Source: Actinobacteria bacterium IMCC26207
GTDB lineage: Bacteria; Actinomycetota; Acidimicrobiia; Acidimicrobiales; Microtrichaceae
DNA: 64,000 nt
Assembly: GCA_001025035.1 (NCBI GenBank)
Contig: LCZK01000006.1
Location: forward strand, 124,001 to 188,000
Direction of reading: 5' to 3'
Under the pieces are notes generated by a model. That model saw only the letters and a list, made by a program, of their open reading frames with translations, did not search any database and was not told where the DNA came from. The position numbers and the translations under genes are program-made. Within the stretch, counting starts at the first letter, position 1. Each line of letters starts with the position of its first letter. Below, piece after piece: positions 54,024-62,499 of the stretch.

Positions 54024-56228
54024 TTACGGAGTTTGAACCACTGCGGCCGTTGTTGGTGGAGCCGGTGCAGTAGTCGTTACAGGAGCCGAACTCGTGGGAG
54101 GCACAGCAGTGGTACTCGGCACTGGTTTGGGTGCAGATGTCGTGACTGGACTCATCGGCGTCGTCGTTGAACTGGAACTTCCCGAACCAGCCGCCAACGC
54201 AGTGCTGCTCGTGACGGTCCCGGGCAAACTGCTCGTCGTAGTTGAACGAAGGCCGGACAACCGCTGGTTCAAGATCCGCTGCCCAAAATCGCTATCCGGG
54301 AACTTACAGGCCTCGTCGCCTTGAGTTGCCGATGACATAAATTGCCGCCAGATGGCTGCGGGGACCGTTCCGCCCGAGACCTCTTTCCCACGGTACGACT
54401 TCATGGGTTTGGGCTGCTCATATCCCATCCAGACTGCTGCAGTCAGATGACAGGTATACCCGGCGAACCAAGCGTCTTTCGAGTCGCTAGTAGTTCCCGT
54501 CTTACCAGCAGCCACCACTCGTAGGTTGGCTGCACTTCCAGTCCCCTTCGTCAACACGCCCGCCAGTACCGAGTTGACCGTATCGGCCACCCCTTCTTCG
54601 ATGACCTGTTCAGATTTCACATCCTTTTTGGCATCAAATAGCACTACCCCCGAGGAGTCCTCAACCCTGCGAATAACAAACGGCGGTGTGTGCTTGCCGC
54701 GATCAGCAAATGTTGAATACGCCGAGGCCATATCAAGCACCGATACCTCCTCGGTGCCAAGAACCAGCGCGTATTGCGGGTCCAACTCTGCTGTTACCCC
54801 GAGTCGGTTTGCCATCTCGGCAACGCGATCAGGCGTAACAAGGTTGACCATTCCCGCGTACACGGTGTTCGAGGACTTCCAAGTGGCTTCTTCAACGCTC
54901 AGCACTCCAAGGTCAGACTTTCCGAAGTTCTGCGGCGACCAGAGCTTTCCAGGCTCTGTAAACACACCAGGGAATTGCGTGGTTGGCGGGGAACGGAAGG
55001 CAGACTCAATGGAGTACCCGTCTTCAATAAAGGCTGCGAGAGCGAAGGGCTTGAACGTTGAACCGGGCTGCCGGCCAGAGCCGCCGCCTGCTTTACCCAA
55101 CGCCAGGTTGACCTTCTTATGAGCAAAGTCGGTGCCGCCAACCATGGCTCGAACCTGCCCTTGCTCATCAACTGCAACTAGCGAGCCCGAGGGCCCGTCT
55201 GCTTGGCTGAGCGTGCCCGTCACGGCCTTGTAGGCGTCCTCTTGCATCTCTGGTTCGTAGGTGATGTACACCCGCAGGCCTTGGGTTTCTGCACCAGGGC
55301 CGAACCGCTCTCGCAGCTGTTTGCGTACCAAAGACACCCAGTATTCAGACCCATACTCTGCGTAGCGAACGTCCCCAAGATCAGTTTTTTCTGCGGGACG
55401 AGGCAGAATCGTCATGGTCTGAGCGTCACCATCGGCGTTGGTTGGACTCGACACCCAAGGCACTGCGTCAGCAGCATCGGCCTGAGATTGGGTGATGTAG
55501 CCCTCCGAGACCATGCCATTGAGAACAGTCTTGCGGCGACGTGTTGCCTCTTTCGGGTCTCTTGTAGCTTCAGCACTTTCCGGCGAACGTATCAAGCTTG
55601 CCAAATACGCCGCCTGATGAACCTGAAGGTTCTCCACGCCAATGCCGAAATACGCTCGGCTTGCCGCCTCGACCCCATAGGCGCCGCGCCCAAAGTAAAT
55701 CTCATTCAGGTAGCGGGTCAGGATGTCTCGCTTATCAAGTTCGCCTTCAAGCTTGACTGACAGCACGCCCTCTTTGAGTTTGCGAGTCAGGGTCCGCTCC
55801 GAGCTGAGATAGGTCAGCTTGACGTATTGCTGTGTGATGGTGGAACCACCCTGCTTTGATTTACTTGAACCCAAAACCGATTGATAGACCGCCCGAGTGA
55901 GCCCAGCGGGGTCAATCCCGCCGTGATCAAAGAAATTCCGATCCTCTGCAGACAACACAGCCTGCACCAGAACCGGCGGGAGTTGCTCGTACTCGACATT
56001 GACACGAGCTTCAGTGGCAGAGAGCTTGGCCATCGAATTTTGAAAGTCACACTCGTTGTTCGCCACGTTGATATCGCAGACAAACGTGGTCTCCATTGAC
56101 CTCTTTGCCGGCGGGAGCTCAATTGTGCTGAGAGCCATCCAAAGACCGCCGAGCGACACCACCATCAACACCAGCACCACATAGGCAGGCCGGCGCAATC
56201 GCCAGAGGAAACTGCGTGATGTGGACAT
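54024..56228 (-). CDS. Class A (bifunctional) penicillin-binding protein
   Basis: The 734-residue protein has an N-terminal membrane anchor (AYVVLVLMVVSLGGLWMAL), a GT51 transglycosylase domain (AVLSAEDRNFFDHGGID, GGSTITQQYVK, LNEIYFGRGAYGVEAAS) and a transpeptidase with STFK (QPGSTFKPF), SSN and KTGTTSD motifs. It ends in an 80-residue Thr/Ser/Pro tail. It polymerises and cross-links peptidoglycan, like mycobacterial PonA1. Start ATG 56228 suits the anchor; no strong ribosome-binding site. DUF5318 is encoded just upstream, the arrangement of mycobacterial Rv0049-ponA1. Confidence 0.95.
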   Translation of the reverse strand: MSTSRSFLWRLRRPAYVVLVLMVVSLGGLWMALSTIELPPAKRSMETTFVCDINVANNECDFQNSMAKLSATEARVNVEYEQLPPVLVQAVLSAEDRNFFDHGGIDPAGLTRAVYQSVLGSSKSKQGGSTITQQYVKLTYLSSERTLTRKLKEGVLSVKLEGELDKRDILTRYLNEIYFGRGAYGVEAASRAYFGIGVENLQVHQAAYLASLIRSPESAEATRDPKEATRRRKTVLNGMVSEGYITQSQADAADAVPWVSSPTNADGDAQTMTILPRPAEKTDLGDVRYAEYGSEYWVSLVRKQLRERFGPGAETQGLRVYITYEPEMQEDAYKAVTGTLSQADGPSGSLVAVDEQGQVRAMVGGTDFAHKKVNLALGKAGGGSGRQPGSTFKPFALAAFIEDGYSIESAFRSPPTTQFPGVFTEPGKLWSPQNFGKSDLGVLSVEEATWKSSNTVYAGMVNLVTPDRVAEMANRLGVTAELDPQYALVLGTEEVSVLDMASAYSTFADRGKHTPPFVIRRVEDSSGVVLFDAKKDVKSEQVIEEGVADTVNSVLAGVLTKGTGSAANLRVVAAGKTGTTSDSKDAWFAGYTCHLTAAVWMGYEQPKPMKSYRGKEVSGGTVPAAIWRQFMSSATQGDEACKFPDSDFGQRILNQRLSGLRSTTTSSLPGTVTSSTALAAGSGSSSSTTTPMSPVTTSAPKPVPSTTAVPPTSSAPVTTTAPAPPTTAAVVQTP

Positions 56229-56315
56229 CGCACCATTCTGGCCCGTGAGGGGACAAACCTTCCATCTGAGCTGAGGGTGCAATCAGTTACCCAGCTCTCA
56301 TTGGTAGCAACTCCG

Positions 56316-56648
56316 CTAGAGCGGGGCGACCTGCAACAGGTGATTCCACCGGCACGCGGTGCAAACCTCAACAGTAAAACAGCGCCGATTTTGCCGCTCC
56401 GAGGCCAGTTTCTGTAGCTCGGCACGAGTCTTTACTGGTCTTCCACCCGGAGGTAAACGCGGTCCGAAAACAAACTTCACGACCCGCAAGGTGGATTCAT
56501 CACAGACGGGGCAGGCCACAGTGGAGCGCTGCGAACAATGCAGGGCAATGCGCATGAGTTCAGAATGAGCGTCGCAGACATCTCCGCGGGAGAGTTCACC
56601 GGCGCGGTAACGAAAGAGCAACTGCCTGCGGGCGAAGCGGTAGTCCAC
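56316..56648 (-). CDS. DUF5318 zinc-ribbon-like protein
   Basis: The 110-residue protein has two Cys pairs, ACPVCDES and VCTACRWNH, that suggest a zinc ribbon, and the DUF5318 features VDYRFARRQLL, GDVCDAHSELMRIA and FGPRLPP. It is an actinobacterial protein encoded next to the PonA1-type gene. GTG 56648 is chosen by similarity to the mycobacterial start (MDYTLRRR-like); the frame to 56711 adds a poor N terminus. The stretch 56229-56315 shows nothing else. Function unknown. Confidence 0.85.
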   Translation of the reverse strand: MDYRFARRQLLFRYRAGELSRGDVCDAHSELMRIALHCSQRSTVACPVCDESTLRVVKFVFGPRLPPGGRPVKTRAELQKLASERQNRRCFTVEVCTACRWNHLLQVAPL

Positions 56649-56770
56649 ACTGCCTGGGGCTTTTCCCGGGCGTCCAGAGGATTCAGGCTGAAGGAACGGC
56701 ACGACGATCACGATACTGCTCGGTGGGGCATCCGCGGGTCAGCGCGAAACCTCCGACAGACTTTCGGCCA

Positions 56771-57610
56771 ATGTCTGATTCGAGCTCAAAAGCCCCCCTT
56801 CCGCTTCGACACCCTTCTGCGGGAAACCTAGATACGCGCCCCACCCTGCTTCGAGCGGGTGACGGTCCAACTCCGCTTCCGCCAGCAAGTTTTCCCCATG
56901 GTGCAGAGGCTCCCCTCGACACTGTTCGGTTCGCACCTGATGTTGATGACAGTATTTTGAGCAAGCTCGTCGGATCAGTGGGGCCGCTTGAAGGCAAGCG
57001 GGTACTGGACTTGGGGTGTGGGGCAGGCGGATGTTCACTAGCGCTGGCCCGAAAAGGAGCCCATGTCATAGCCGTCGAAGGATCCACCGCCCGGCTCACG
57101 CAAGCACGGGCCGCCGCGGAAATCGCTCAGCTAAAAGTCGAGTTCCATCACAGCGATCTGGCCGATCTGGCATTCCAGCGCGCGGATAGCATCGACCTTG
57201 TTATTGCTGTGTATTCCCTGTCTGGCGTACAAGACCTTGGTCGAGTCTTTCGACAACTGCATCGCATCATGAAACCAGAAGCAGCACTTGTCATGTCAGT
57301 GCCGCACCCGTTTTCGTTAATGCTCGAGCTTGATGCTGATGAGCAATCCACTCCGTATCTCACCCGCACGAGCTGGCATGACCAGGCCATTTCATGGCGA
57401 GCAAGTGGTGACGAAGGGGTCACGCACGTCCATCAAGTCAGTGAGCTTTTCACAAGCCTGATCCGAGCGAACTTTCGAGTGGACACAATTGTGGAGCCCG
57501 AGGCTGTCACTGCACCCGCTGCCACTCGACCGCCGAGCGTGCACTTTTCAGAATTGGCGAACTGGGTTCCGAGCAGTCTCGTGATCCGAGCACGCAAAGA
57601 AGGGACCTGA
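56771..57610 (+). CDS. Class I SAM-dependent methyltransferase
   Basis: The 279-residue protein has the SAM motif I VLDLGCGAGGCSLALARKGAHVIAVEGS, motif II-like DLADLAFQRADSIDLVIAVYSL and the post-motif KPEAALVMSVPHPF of the methyltransferase-11 type. The frame runs back to 56723, but ATG 56771 begins just before the Ser-rich leader of the domain. Substrate unknown. It converges with the universal stress protein gene, nine bases apart. Confidence 0.85.
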   Translation: MSDSSSKAPLPLRHPSAGNLDTRPTLLRAGDGPTPLPPASFPHGAEAPLDTVRFAPDVDDSILSKLVGSVGPLEGKRVLDLGCGAGGCSLALARKGAHVIAVEGSTARLTQARAAAEIAQLKVEFHHSDLADLAFQRADSIDLVIAVYSLSGVQDLGRVFRQLHRIMKPEAALVMSVPHPFSLMLELDADEQSTPYLTRTSWHDQAISWRASGDEGVTHVHQVSELFTSLIRANFRVDTIVEPEAVTAPAATRPPSVHFSELANWVPSSLVIRARKEGT

Positions 57611-57619
57611 GTCCCTAGC

Positions 57620-58048
57620 TCATTTCCTGCGAACTACCACGACTGGGCAGTGCGCATGATTGACCGTGTATGTGGTCACCGATCCGATGAGCAGGCCCGC
57701 AAACCCGCCATGTCCTCGGGATCCAACTACAAGTAGATCGGACTCTTTAGAGGCCGAGATCAGTAACTCACCAGCATGGCCCTCAAGGACCTCTGTGGTG
57801 ACGTCAACACCCTCAAGGTCACCAAATTCGCGCACTGTGTCGACGGCTGCACCCAACATGATGTTGGTAGCGGCTGCATAATCAGACAAGTCTGTGGTTG
57901 CCATCTCATAGCCAGTGCTCAGAATCGCTCCCGAGAAGACTGCTACGACATGAAGAACAGATCCACGAAGCTTCGCTTCTTTTGCAGCCCAGCTCAGGGC
58001 ACTCACCGACTGCTCTGATCCGTCTACTCCAACCACAATTCCAGCCAC
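57620..58048 (-). CDS. Universal stress protein (UspA family)
   Basis: The 142-residue protein has one UspA domain: IVVGVDGSEQSVSALSWAAKEA, LLVVGSRGHGGFAGLLIGSVTTYTVNHAHCPVVVVR. The last region holds the G-2x-G-9x-G(S/T) ATP-binding motif, so it is the nucleotide-binding subtype. AAGGAG lies five bases before GTG 58048. It lies downstream of pcnA on the same strand, 48 bases apart. Confidence 0.92.
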   Translation of the reverse strand: MAGIVVGVDGSEQSVSALSWAAKEAKLRGSVLHVVAVFSGAILSTGYEMATTDLSDYAAATNIMLGAAVDTVREFGDLEGVDVTTEVLEGHAGELLISASKESDLLVVGSRGHGGFAGLLIGSVTTYTVNHAHCPVVVVRRK

Positions 58049-58096
58049 TACTACTCCTTCGTCTGAGCCTTGTCTCCAAAGCTTTGCGGCAACAGG

Positions 58097-59503
58097 CTAG
58101 AGGGTAGCGGTCCCTGCAGGGTTCTCTGGCTGCTGAGCCCACCACGCATCAAGATCGGCCACGGCTTGCTCCTCGGAGACCGGGCCGCGTTCAAGGCGTA
58201 GTTCCAAGAGGTAGCTCAATGCCCTCCCCACGACCTGGCCCTGGGTCAGCCCCAGATGATCCATCACCTCTCGACCGTCAAGGTCTGGGCGGATCGACTT
58301 CAATTCTTCTTGCTCCCCCAGTTGAGCAATGCGCAGTTCAAGGTCATCAATTCGGCGATTGAGCGCATCTGCTTTTCGTTGATTTCTAGTGGTGCAGTCA
58401 GCGCGGGTTAGAGCAATTAGCTCGGGGAGTAATTCCCCAGCGTCACGAACAAACCTGCGCACCGCCGAGTCGGACCAGCCCATGTCATAGGTATGAAATC
58501 GCAGGTGGAGGTAGACCAGTTGTGAGATCTGCGCAACCATCTCATTGCTGAACTTCAGCGCCTTCATTCGTTCCCGTGTCATTCGGGCACCAACGACTTC
58601 GTGGTGATGAAACGAGACCCCATTCGGTCCAATCGCCCGCGTAGCTGGCTTGGCAATGTCATGAAAAAGCGCTGCAAGCCGCACGAGAAGCTCCGCAGGA
58701 GCTTGTGCAACCACTGCAATAGTGTGAGTCAGGACATCCTTATGACGGTGAATGGGATCTTGTTCCAACCGCATGGCCGGCAACTCAGGGAAGAAGTGTG
58801 CCGCTAGGCCAGTGTCGTGCAAGAAGTACAAGCCATCTGATGGATCGGCCACGACCACCAGTTTGCAGAGTTCATCTCGGACTCGTTCGCTCGACACAAT
58901 AGAAAGCCGGTCAGCCATGGCCTGCACAGCGACAAGCAACTCGGGCACGGCCTGTAGCGAGTACGAAGAGATGAACCGTGCAGCGCGCATCATCCGTAGG
59001 GGATCATCGGAAAAGGATTCCTCAGGGGAAATCGGGGTACGCAACACTCCCTCTGCGAGGTCCTTCAAGCCGTCAAAAGGATCAATCAACGTTGGTTGAT
59101 CCCCCGTGATTTCGATTGCCATTGCGTTCACGGTGAAATCACGCCTTGAAAGATCCGCATGGATCTCACTGGTGAATTGCACCTCTGGCTTACGGCTATC
59201 TGGCGAATACGTTTCTGCCCGATGAGTAGTGATCTCGTAGGTGCAACCGTCGATTTCACAACCAATGGTTCCAAAACGCTCACCAGTAGCCCAGACTGCG
59301 GAAGCCAAAGGCCTTACCAGCGCTTTGACCTCTTCTGGAAGCGCATCAGTGGTCAAGTCAACGTCGTTGCTCGGGCCTTGACGATCAAGGAGTAGATCAC
59401 GAACCCGGCCACCAACGAGGTACAGGCGCTTGTTGTTATTTTGGAAGACCTCACCGAGCGGCGCGAGGGCATCAAGTTCCTGTTTTGCTCTCGCTGGAAT
59501 CAC
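58097..59503 (-). CDS. pcnA: CCA tRNA nucleotidyltransferase
   Basis: The 468-residue enzyme adds or repairs the tRNA 3' CCA end. Its nucleotidyltransferase core has LYLVGGRVRDLLLDR, DVDLTTDALPEEV, DLSRRDFTVNAMAIEI and DDPLRMMRAARF, followed by an HD domain (ALFHDIAKPATR, HHHEVVGARMT) as in the mycobacterial PcnA. GTG 59503 has TAGCCT six bases upstream (leaderless pattern). It is divergent from the GNAT gene by 100 bases, in the same position as mycobacterial pcnA relative to the DUF6049 gene. The 59504-59603 gap holds a GAGCGATCG direct repeat. Confidence 0.95.
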   Translation of the reverse strand: MIPARAKQELDALAPLGEVFQNNNKRLYLVGGRVRDLLLDRQGPSNDVDLTTDALPEEVKALVRPLASAVWATGERFGTIGCEIDGCTYEITTHRAETYSPDSRKPEVQFTSEIHADLSRRDFTVNAMAIEITGDQPTLIDPFDGLKDLAEGVLRTPISPEESFSDDPLRMMRAARFISSYSLQAVPELLVAVQAMADRLSIVSSERVRDELCKLVVVADPSDGLYFLHDTGLAAHFFPELPAMRLEQDPIHRHKDVLTHTIAVVAQAPAELLVRLAALFHDIAKPATRAIGPNGVSFHHHEVVGARMTRERMKALKFSNEMVAQISQLVYLHLRFHTYDMGWSDSAVRRFVRDAGELLPELIALTRADCTTRNQRKADALNRRIDDLELRIAQLGEQEELKSIRPDLDGREVMDHLGLTQGQVVGRALSYLLELRLERGPVSEEQAVADLDAWWAQQPENPAGTATL

Positions 59504-59603
59504 TCGGCAAGGCTACCGGCGCGGCAAGAGGTCTCGTGACCTATCCTTAGCCGAGCGATCGGAGCGATCGGAGCAGCAGGTGCAGGAGACCTAGTTCAAG
59601 CCT

Positions 59604-60323
59604 ATGAGCACGCGTCAGACCCTGACTCTTGGAAACGAGCGGTTTCATGTGGGCCCCTGGCACGCAGATCCCGGCATTGCCTATCTCACGGTTAAGTCGA
59701 ACGTTATTGAGCCATCTGCTCAGGGACTCAACGCCTGCGTTCAACGAATTCGCCAAGATGGATACTCATCGGTCATTACAGCAGCGCTTCACCCGCTAGA
59801 AGCACGCCCCTACTTCGCAGCGGGATTCTTGGAATATGACCGCCTTCGAGTGCTCTCTCATGATCTCGGCCGAGTCGGAATGATGGGGAACTCAAAGCCG
59901 GCAGGGGTGGAGATTCGCAAGGCCAGGCGATCGGACCGTGCCCTTGCTCTGCAGGTTGACAAGCTTGCCTTCCCGCGCTTCTGGCGACTCGATGCCGCGG
60001 GCCTTGACGAGGCAATCTCGGCTACCCCTCGGACGCGGTTTCGCCTAGCCGAGGTTCACGGCCAAGCCATTGGGTACTCAGTTATTGGCCGATCACGCAA
60101 CCAAGGCTTTCTGCAACGGCTTGCTACTCACCCCGACTACGCAGGCACCGGAGTAGGTTCAGCGCTTGTGGTTGACGCTTTGCTCTGGGCTCGCCGTCGA
60201 AAAGTCACTCGTGTCTTAGTCAATACTCAAACAGATAACCAACGCGCCCTTCGGCTCTACAAGCAACTCGGGTTTCAGCTCACCCCAACGGACCTAGTTG
60301 TGCTGACCAAAGACTTACCGTGA
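59604..60323 (+). CDS. GNAT-family N-acetyltransferase
   Basis: The 239-residue protein has a GNAT domain in its C-terminal half: VHGQAIGYSVIGRSRNQGFLQRLATHPDYAGTGVGSALVVDALLWARRR (motif A with Q/RxxGxG-like loop) and NQRALRLYKQLGFQLTPTD. The N-terminal half is another, less clear GNAT-like unit. It occupies the slot of a NUDIX gene in the mycobacterial locus. It overlaps the DUF6049 gene by four bases (GTGA). Substrate unknown. Confidence 0.85.
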   Translation: MSTRQTLTLGNERFHVGPWHADPGIAYLTVKSNVIEPSAQGLNACVQRIRQDGYSSVITAALHPLEARPYFAAGFLEYDRLRVLSHDLGRVGMMGNSKPAGVEIRKARRSDRALALQVDKLAFPRFWRLDAAGLDEAISATPRTRFRLAEVHGQAIGYSVIGRSRNQGFLQRLATHPDYAGTGVGSALVVDALLWARRRKVTRVLVNTQTDNQRALRLYKQLGFQLTPTDLVVLTKDLP

Positions 60324-62449
60324 GATCACTTCCCACAAACCTTGGCTGGCGAACAACAGTCAAGCTGCTGACTGTGTGCTGCGGCGCTCTTGCGATTGCC
60401 ATCGCGGGCGTCTCCCCCGCACTAGCCATCAACGCTGCGCCGACTCAGCAACCCGAAGAAGTCCTCCAGATCAGCTCGATTTCGCCTTGGGTAAACTCCA
60501 CAGGCGAGTTTCAAGTTCGATTTGACCCGACGGTAGAGGTTCCCCCCGGGTCGATACTCACCTACACCGTTCATCAGGGCCTACAACCGACCCGCTCGCA
60601 AACCCTGCGAGACAAAGTCGATGGGGTTATCGACGGTGCTTCGGCCGGCAAGGTTTTACAGAGCCCAGTGTCAAAGCCTCTAGCCGAGTACGGAGACCCT
60701 GCGACTGGCTCGGTTCTCACCATCCCAATTCGTTCGAGTCCCGATCAGGACCGCCTCCGTGTACTCCTTCCAAAGGCAGGTATTCACCCTGTGGAGTTGG
60801 TCCTCACTAGTGCGGAAGGTCCCGAAATCTGGAGCCAAGTCGTGTTCTTGAATCGACTACCCACGAATTACTCCACGCAACAGCAAGACCCAAGCGCTGT
60901 CGCAGTGACCCTGCTGGTACCCATAGAAACAGCGCCGAGTCTTGACTCAGCCGGACTCGCCGCCTTCGGCGTTGAAGACCGCTCACGCATTGATGCTGCA
61001 AGCACCCTGCTCGAGGAAGTAGCAGAAGCGCCGCTGACCCTGGGACTGCGCCCAAATACTCTCGATGGTCTCGTTCGCAGCAAAGAGCCCTGGGCTGAGC
61101 GGTTTGTGAACGCTCTCACCTCGGCTCTGTCACCACCCGAGTCAGGGCCACCGGCTGCTGCGCGACCGTCACTACTCTCGATGCCGTATGTCCATGTGAG
61201 TACTGCTGGGCTCGTTTCGACTGGAGCCGAAGCCGATTTGAAGCGAGAAATCGCTCTCGGCGACCGGGTCGCCAGGCAGATCACGTCAACTCAGGCGAAG
61301 CAAGGTATCTGGGCCTTAGATGACACTCTCAGCCCCGAGTCGGCCCTAGTACTCGCTAGCTTCGGCAACACGGCATTTCTCGTAAATCCTGCGCAACTTG
61401 AACGACCTGCGAACCTGACCGAGCAACAAACCATGACTGCGGGTAGCCAGCTTGGCAAGGATTCTGGCCTGCGGGCTCTGGCATATGACACTTTGGTTTC
61501 TGCCCGGTTTGCTGACTCCGGGGTCGATCCAGCTCTTCGAGCACATCAGGTCATCTCGATCGTCATGGCCGCCTGGTTCACCGCCCGGAGCCCAGGGTCA
61601 GAAAGCTTCTCTGCCGGCGGGGCCGCACTTGGGTCAGTCATTGTTATTCCGACCACTATTGACCCTGCTGTTATTTCGGCACTCGAGCCAAGCTTGCTCA
61701 GCGGTGGGCCACTGCAAGTCCTAGCGAATGCGGCCCCTCTCGGCCCGGCCTCTACCAAATCTCCAGAACCGGTGGTGCAATTGGCGCCAGTGGTTGCCCC
61801 CGATGAAGGACTCGCCGTTGCTGAAACAACAGAAACGCGAAGACAAATCACTGCCTATCGCACGATGACTGCCTCACCAGAGTCTGAAGTCGAATTATGG
61901 ACACGCATGAATGCTCAAACACTGGCCACTGAACTAACTGCTGCGCAACGCCTCGGCCTGCACAACTCAGTGCGATCACAGCTTGCTAGGAATCTGGCCC
62001 AAATAGAACTTCCACCGCCACGGCAGGTCACTATAACTGGCCGCAGCACCGACATTCCGCTTCGTTTCCGCAACAACTTGCCATACGAAATCAAGCTCCG
62101 CCTGATAGCTCGATCTACTCGACTCGCAGTGGCCGGTGGCGATTCCCAAGAAATTGTTCTGGCACCAGGCGAAAACCGAATTGACCTAGCAGTAACAGTG
62201 CGGGCCCCTGGCGAGTCGGACCTGCGGATCAAACTCCTCTCGCCGAACGAGGAACTCGAAATTGGGCAGATCGAACTGCCCGTTCGAGCAACTGCAATCT
62301 CTGGAGTGGGAGCTGCGTTATCGGCAATCTCGATCCTGTTCTTGCTGCTGTGGTGGACCCAAGCTCACCGGAGACGTAAACGTGCCGCATCTCGAACTGC
62401 GGGTGATCACCCCGCTCTGGCCGCGCCCCTAGTGCCACCGTCAAATTGA
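60320..62449 (+). CDS. DUF6049-family membrane-anchored protein
   Basis: The 709-residue protein has a signal peptide (KLLTVCCGALAIAIAGVSPALA), a large extracellular region with several beta-rich modules, and a C-terminal helix (VGAALSAISILFLLLWWTQAHRRRKRAA). It corresponds by position and shape to the mycobacterial Rv3909/Streptomyces SCO3895 genes between pcnA and the mviN/kinase genes. The start GTG overlaps the GNAT stop. A role in cell envelope control is inferred from that locus. Confidence 0.85.
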   Translation: MRSLPTNLGWRTTVKLLTVCCGALAIAIAGVSPALAINAAPTQQPEEVLQISSISPWVNSTGEFQVRFDPTVEVPPGSILTYTVHQGLQPTRSQTLRDKVDGVIDGASAGKVLQSPVSKPLAEYGDPATGSVLTIPIRSSPDQDRLRVLLPKAGIHPVELVLTSAEGPEIWSQVVFLNRLPTNYSTQQQDPSAVAVTLLVPIETAPSLDSAGLAAFGVEDRSRIDAASTLLEEVAEAPLTLGLRPNTLDGLVRSKEPWAERFVNALTSALSPPESGPPAAARPSLLSMPYVHVSTAGLVSTGAEADLKREIALGDRVARQITSTQAKQGIWALDDTLSPESALVLASFGNTAFLVNPAQLERPANLTEQQTMTAGSQLGKDSGLRALAYDTLVSARFADSGVDPALRAHQVISIVMAAWFTARSPGSESFSAGGAALGSVIVIPTTIDPAVISALEPSLLSGGPLQVLANAAPLGPASTKSPEPVVQLAPVVAPDEGLAVAETTETRRQITAYRTMTASPESEVELWTRMNAQTLATELTAAQRLGLHNSVRSQLARNLAQIELPPPRQVTITGRSTDIPLRFRNNLPYEIKLRLIARSTRLAVAGGDSQEIVLAPGENRIDLAVTVRAPGESDLRIKLLSPNEELEIGQIELPVRATAISGVGAALSAISILFLLLWWTQAHRRRKRAASRTAGDHPALAAPLVPPSN

Positions 62450-62499
62450 CTGCAAAGCTTCCACAAAAATCCCCCGTTGGCCCGATAGCTTAGGGAGTG

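Noticed and set aside
55203..55760. 185-codon open frame on the plus strand
   Set aside because: It is antisense to the transglycosylase domain of the penicillin-binding protein and matches no recognisable protein pattern.
59551..59575. Direct repeat GAGCGATCG considered as a mobile-element end
   Set aside because: It is only two short adjacent copies, without inverted ends or a transposase. Probably replication slippage.
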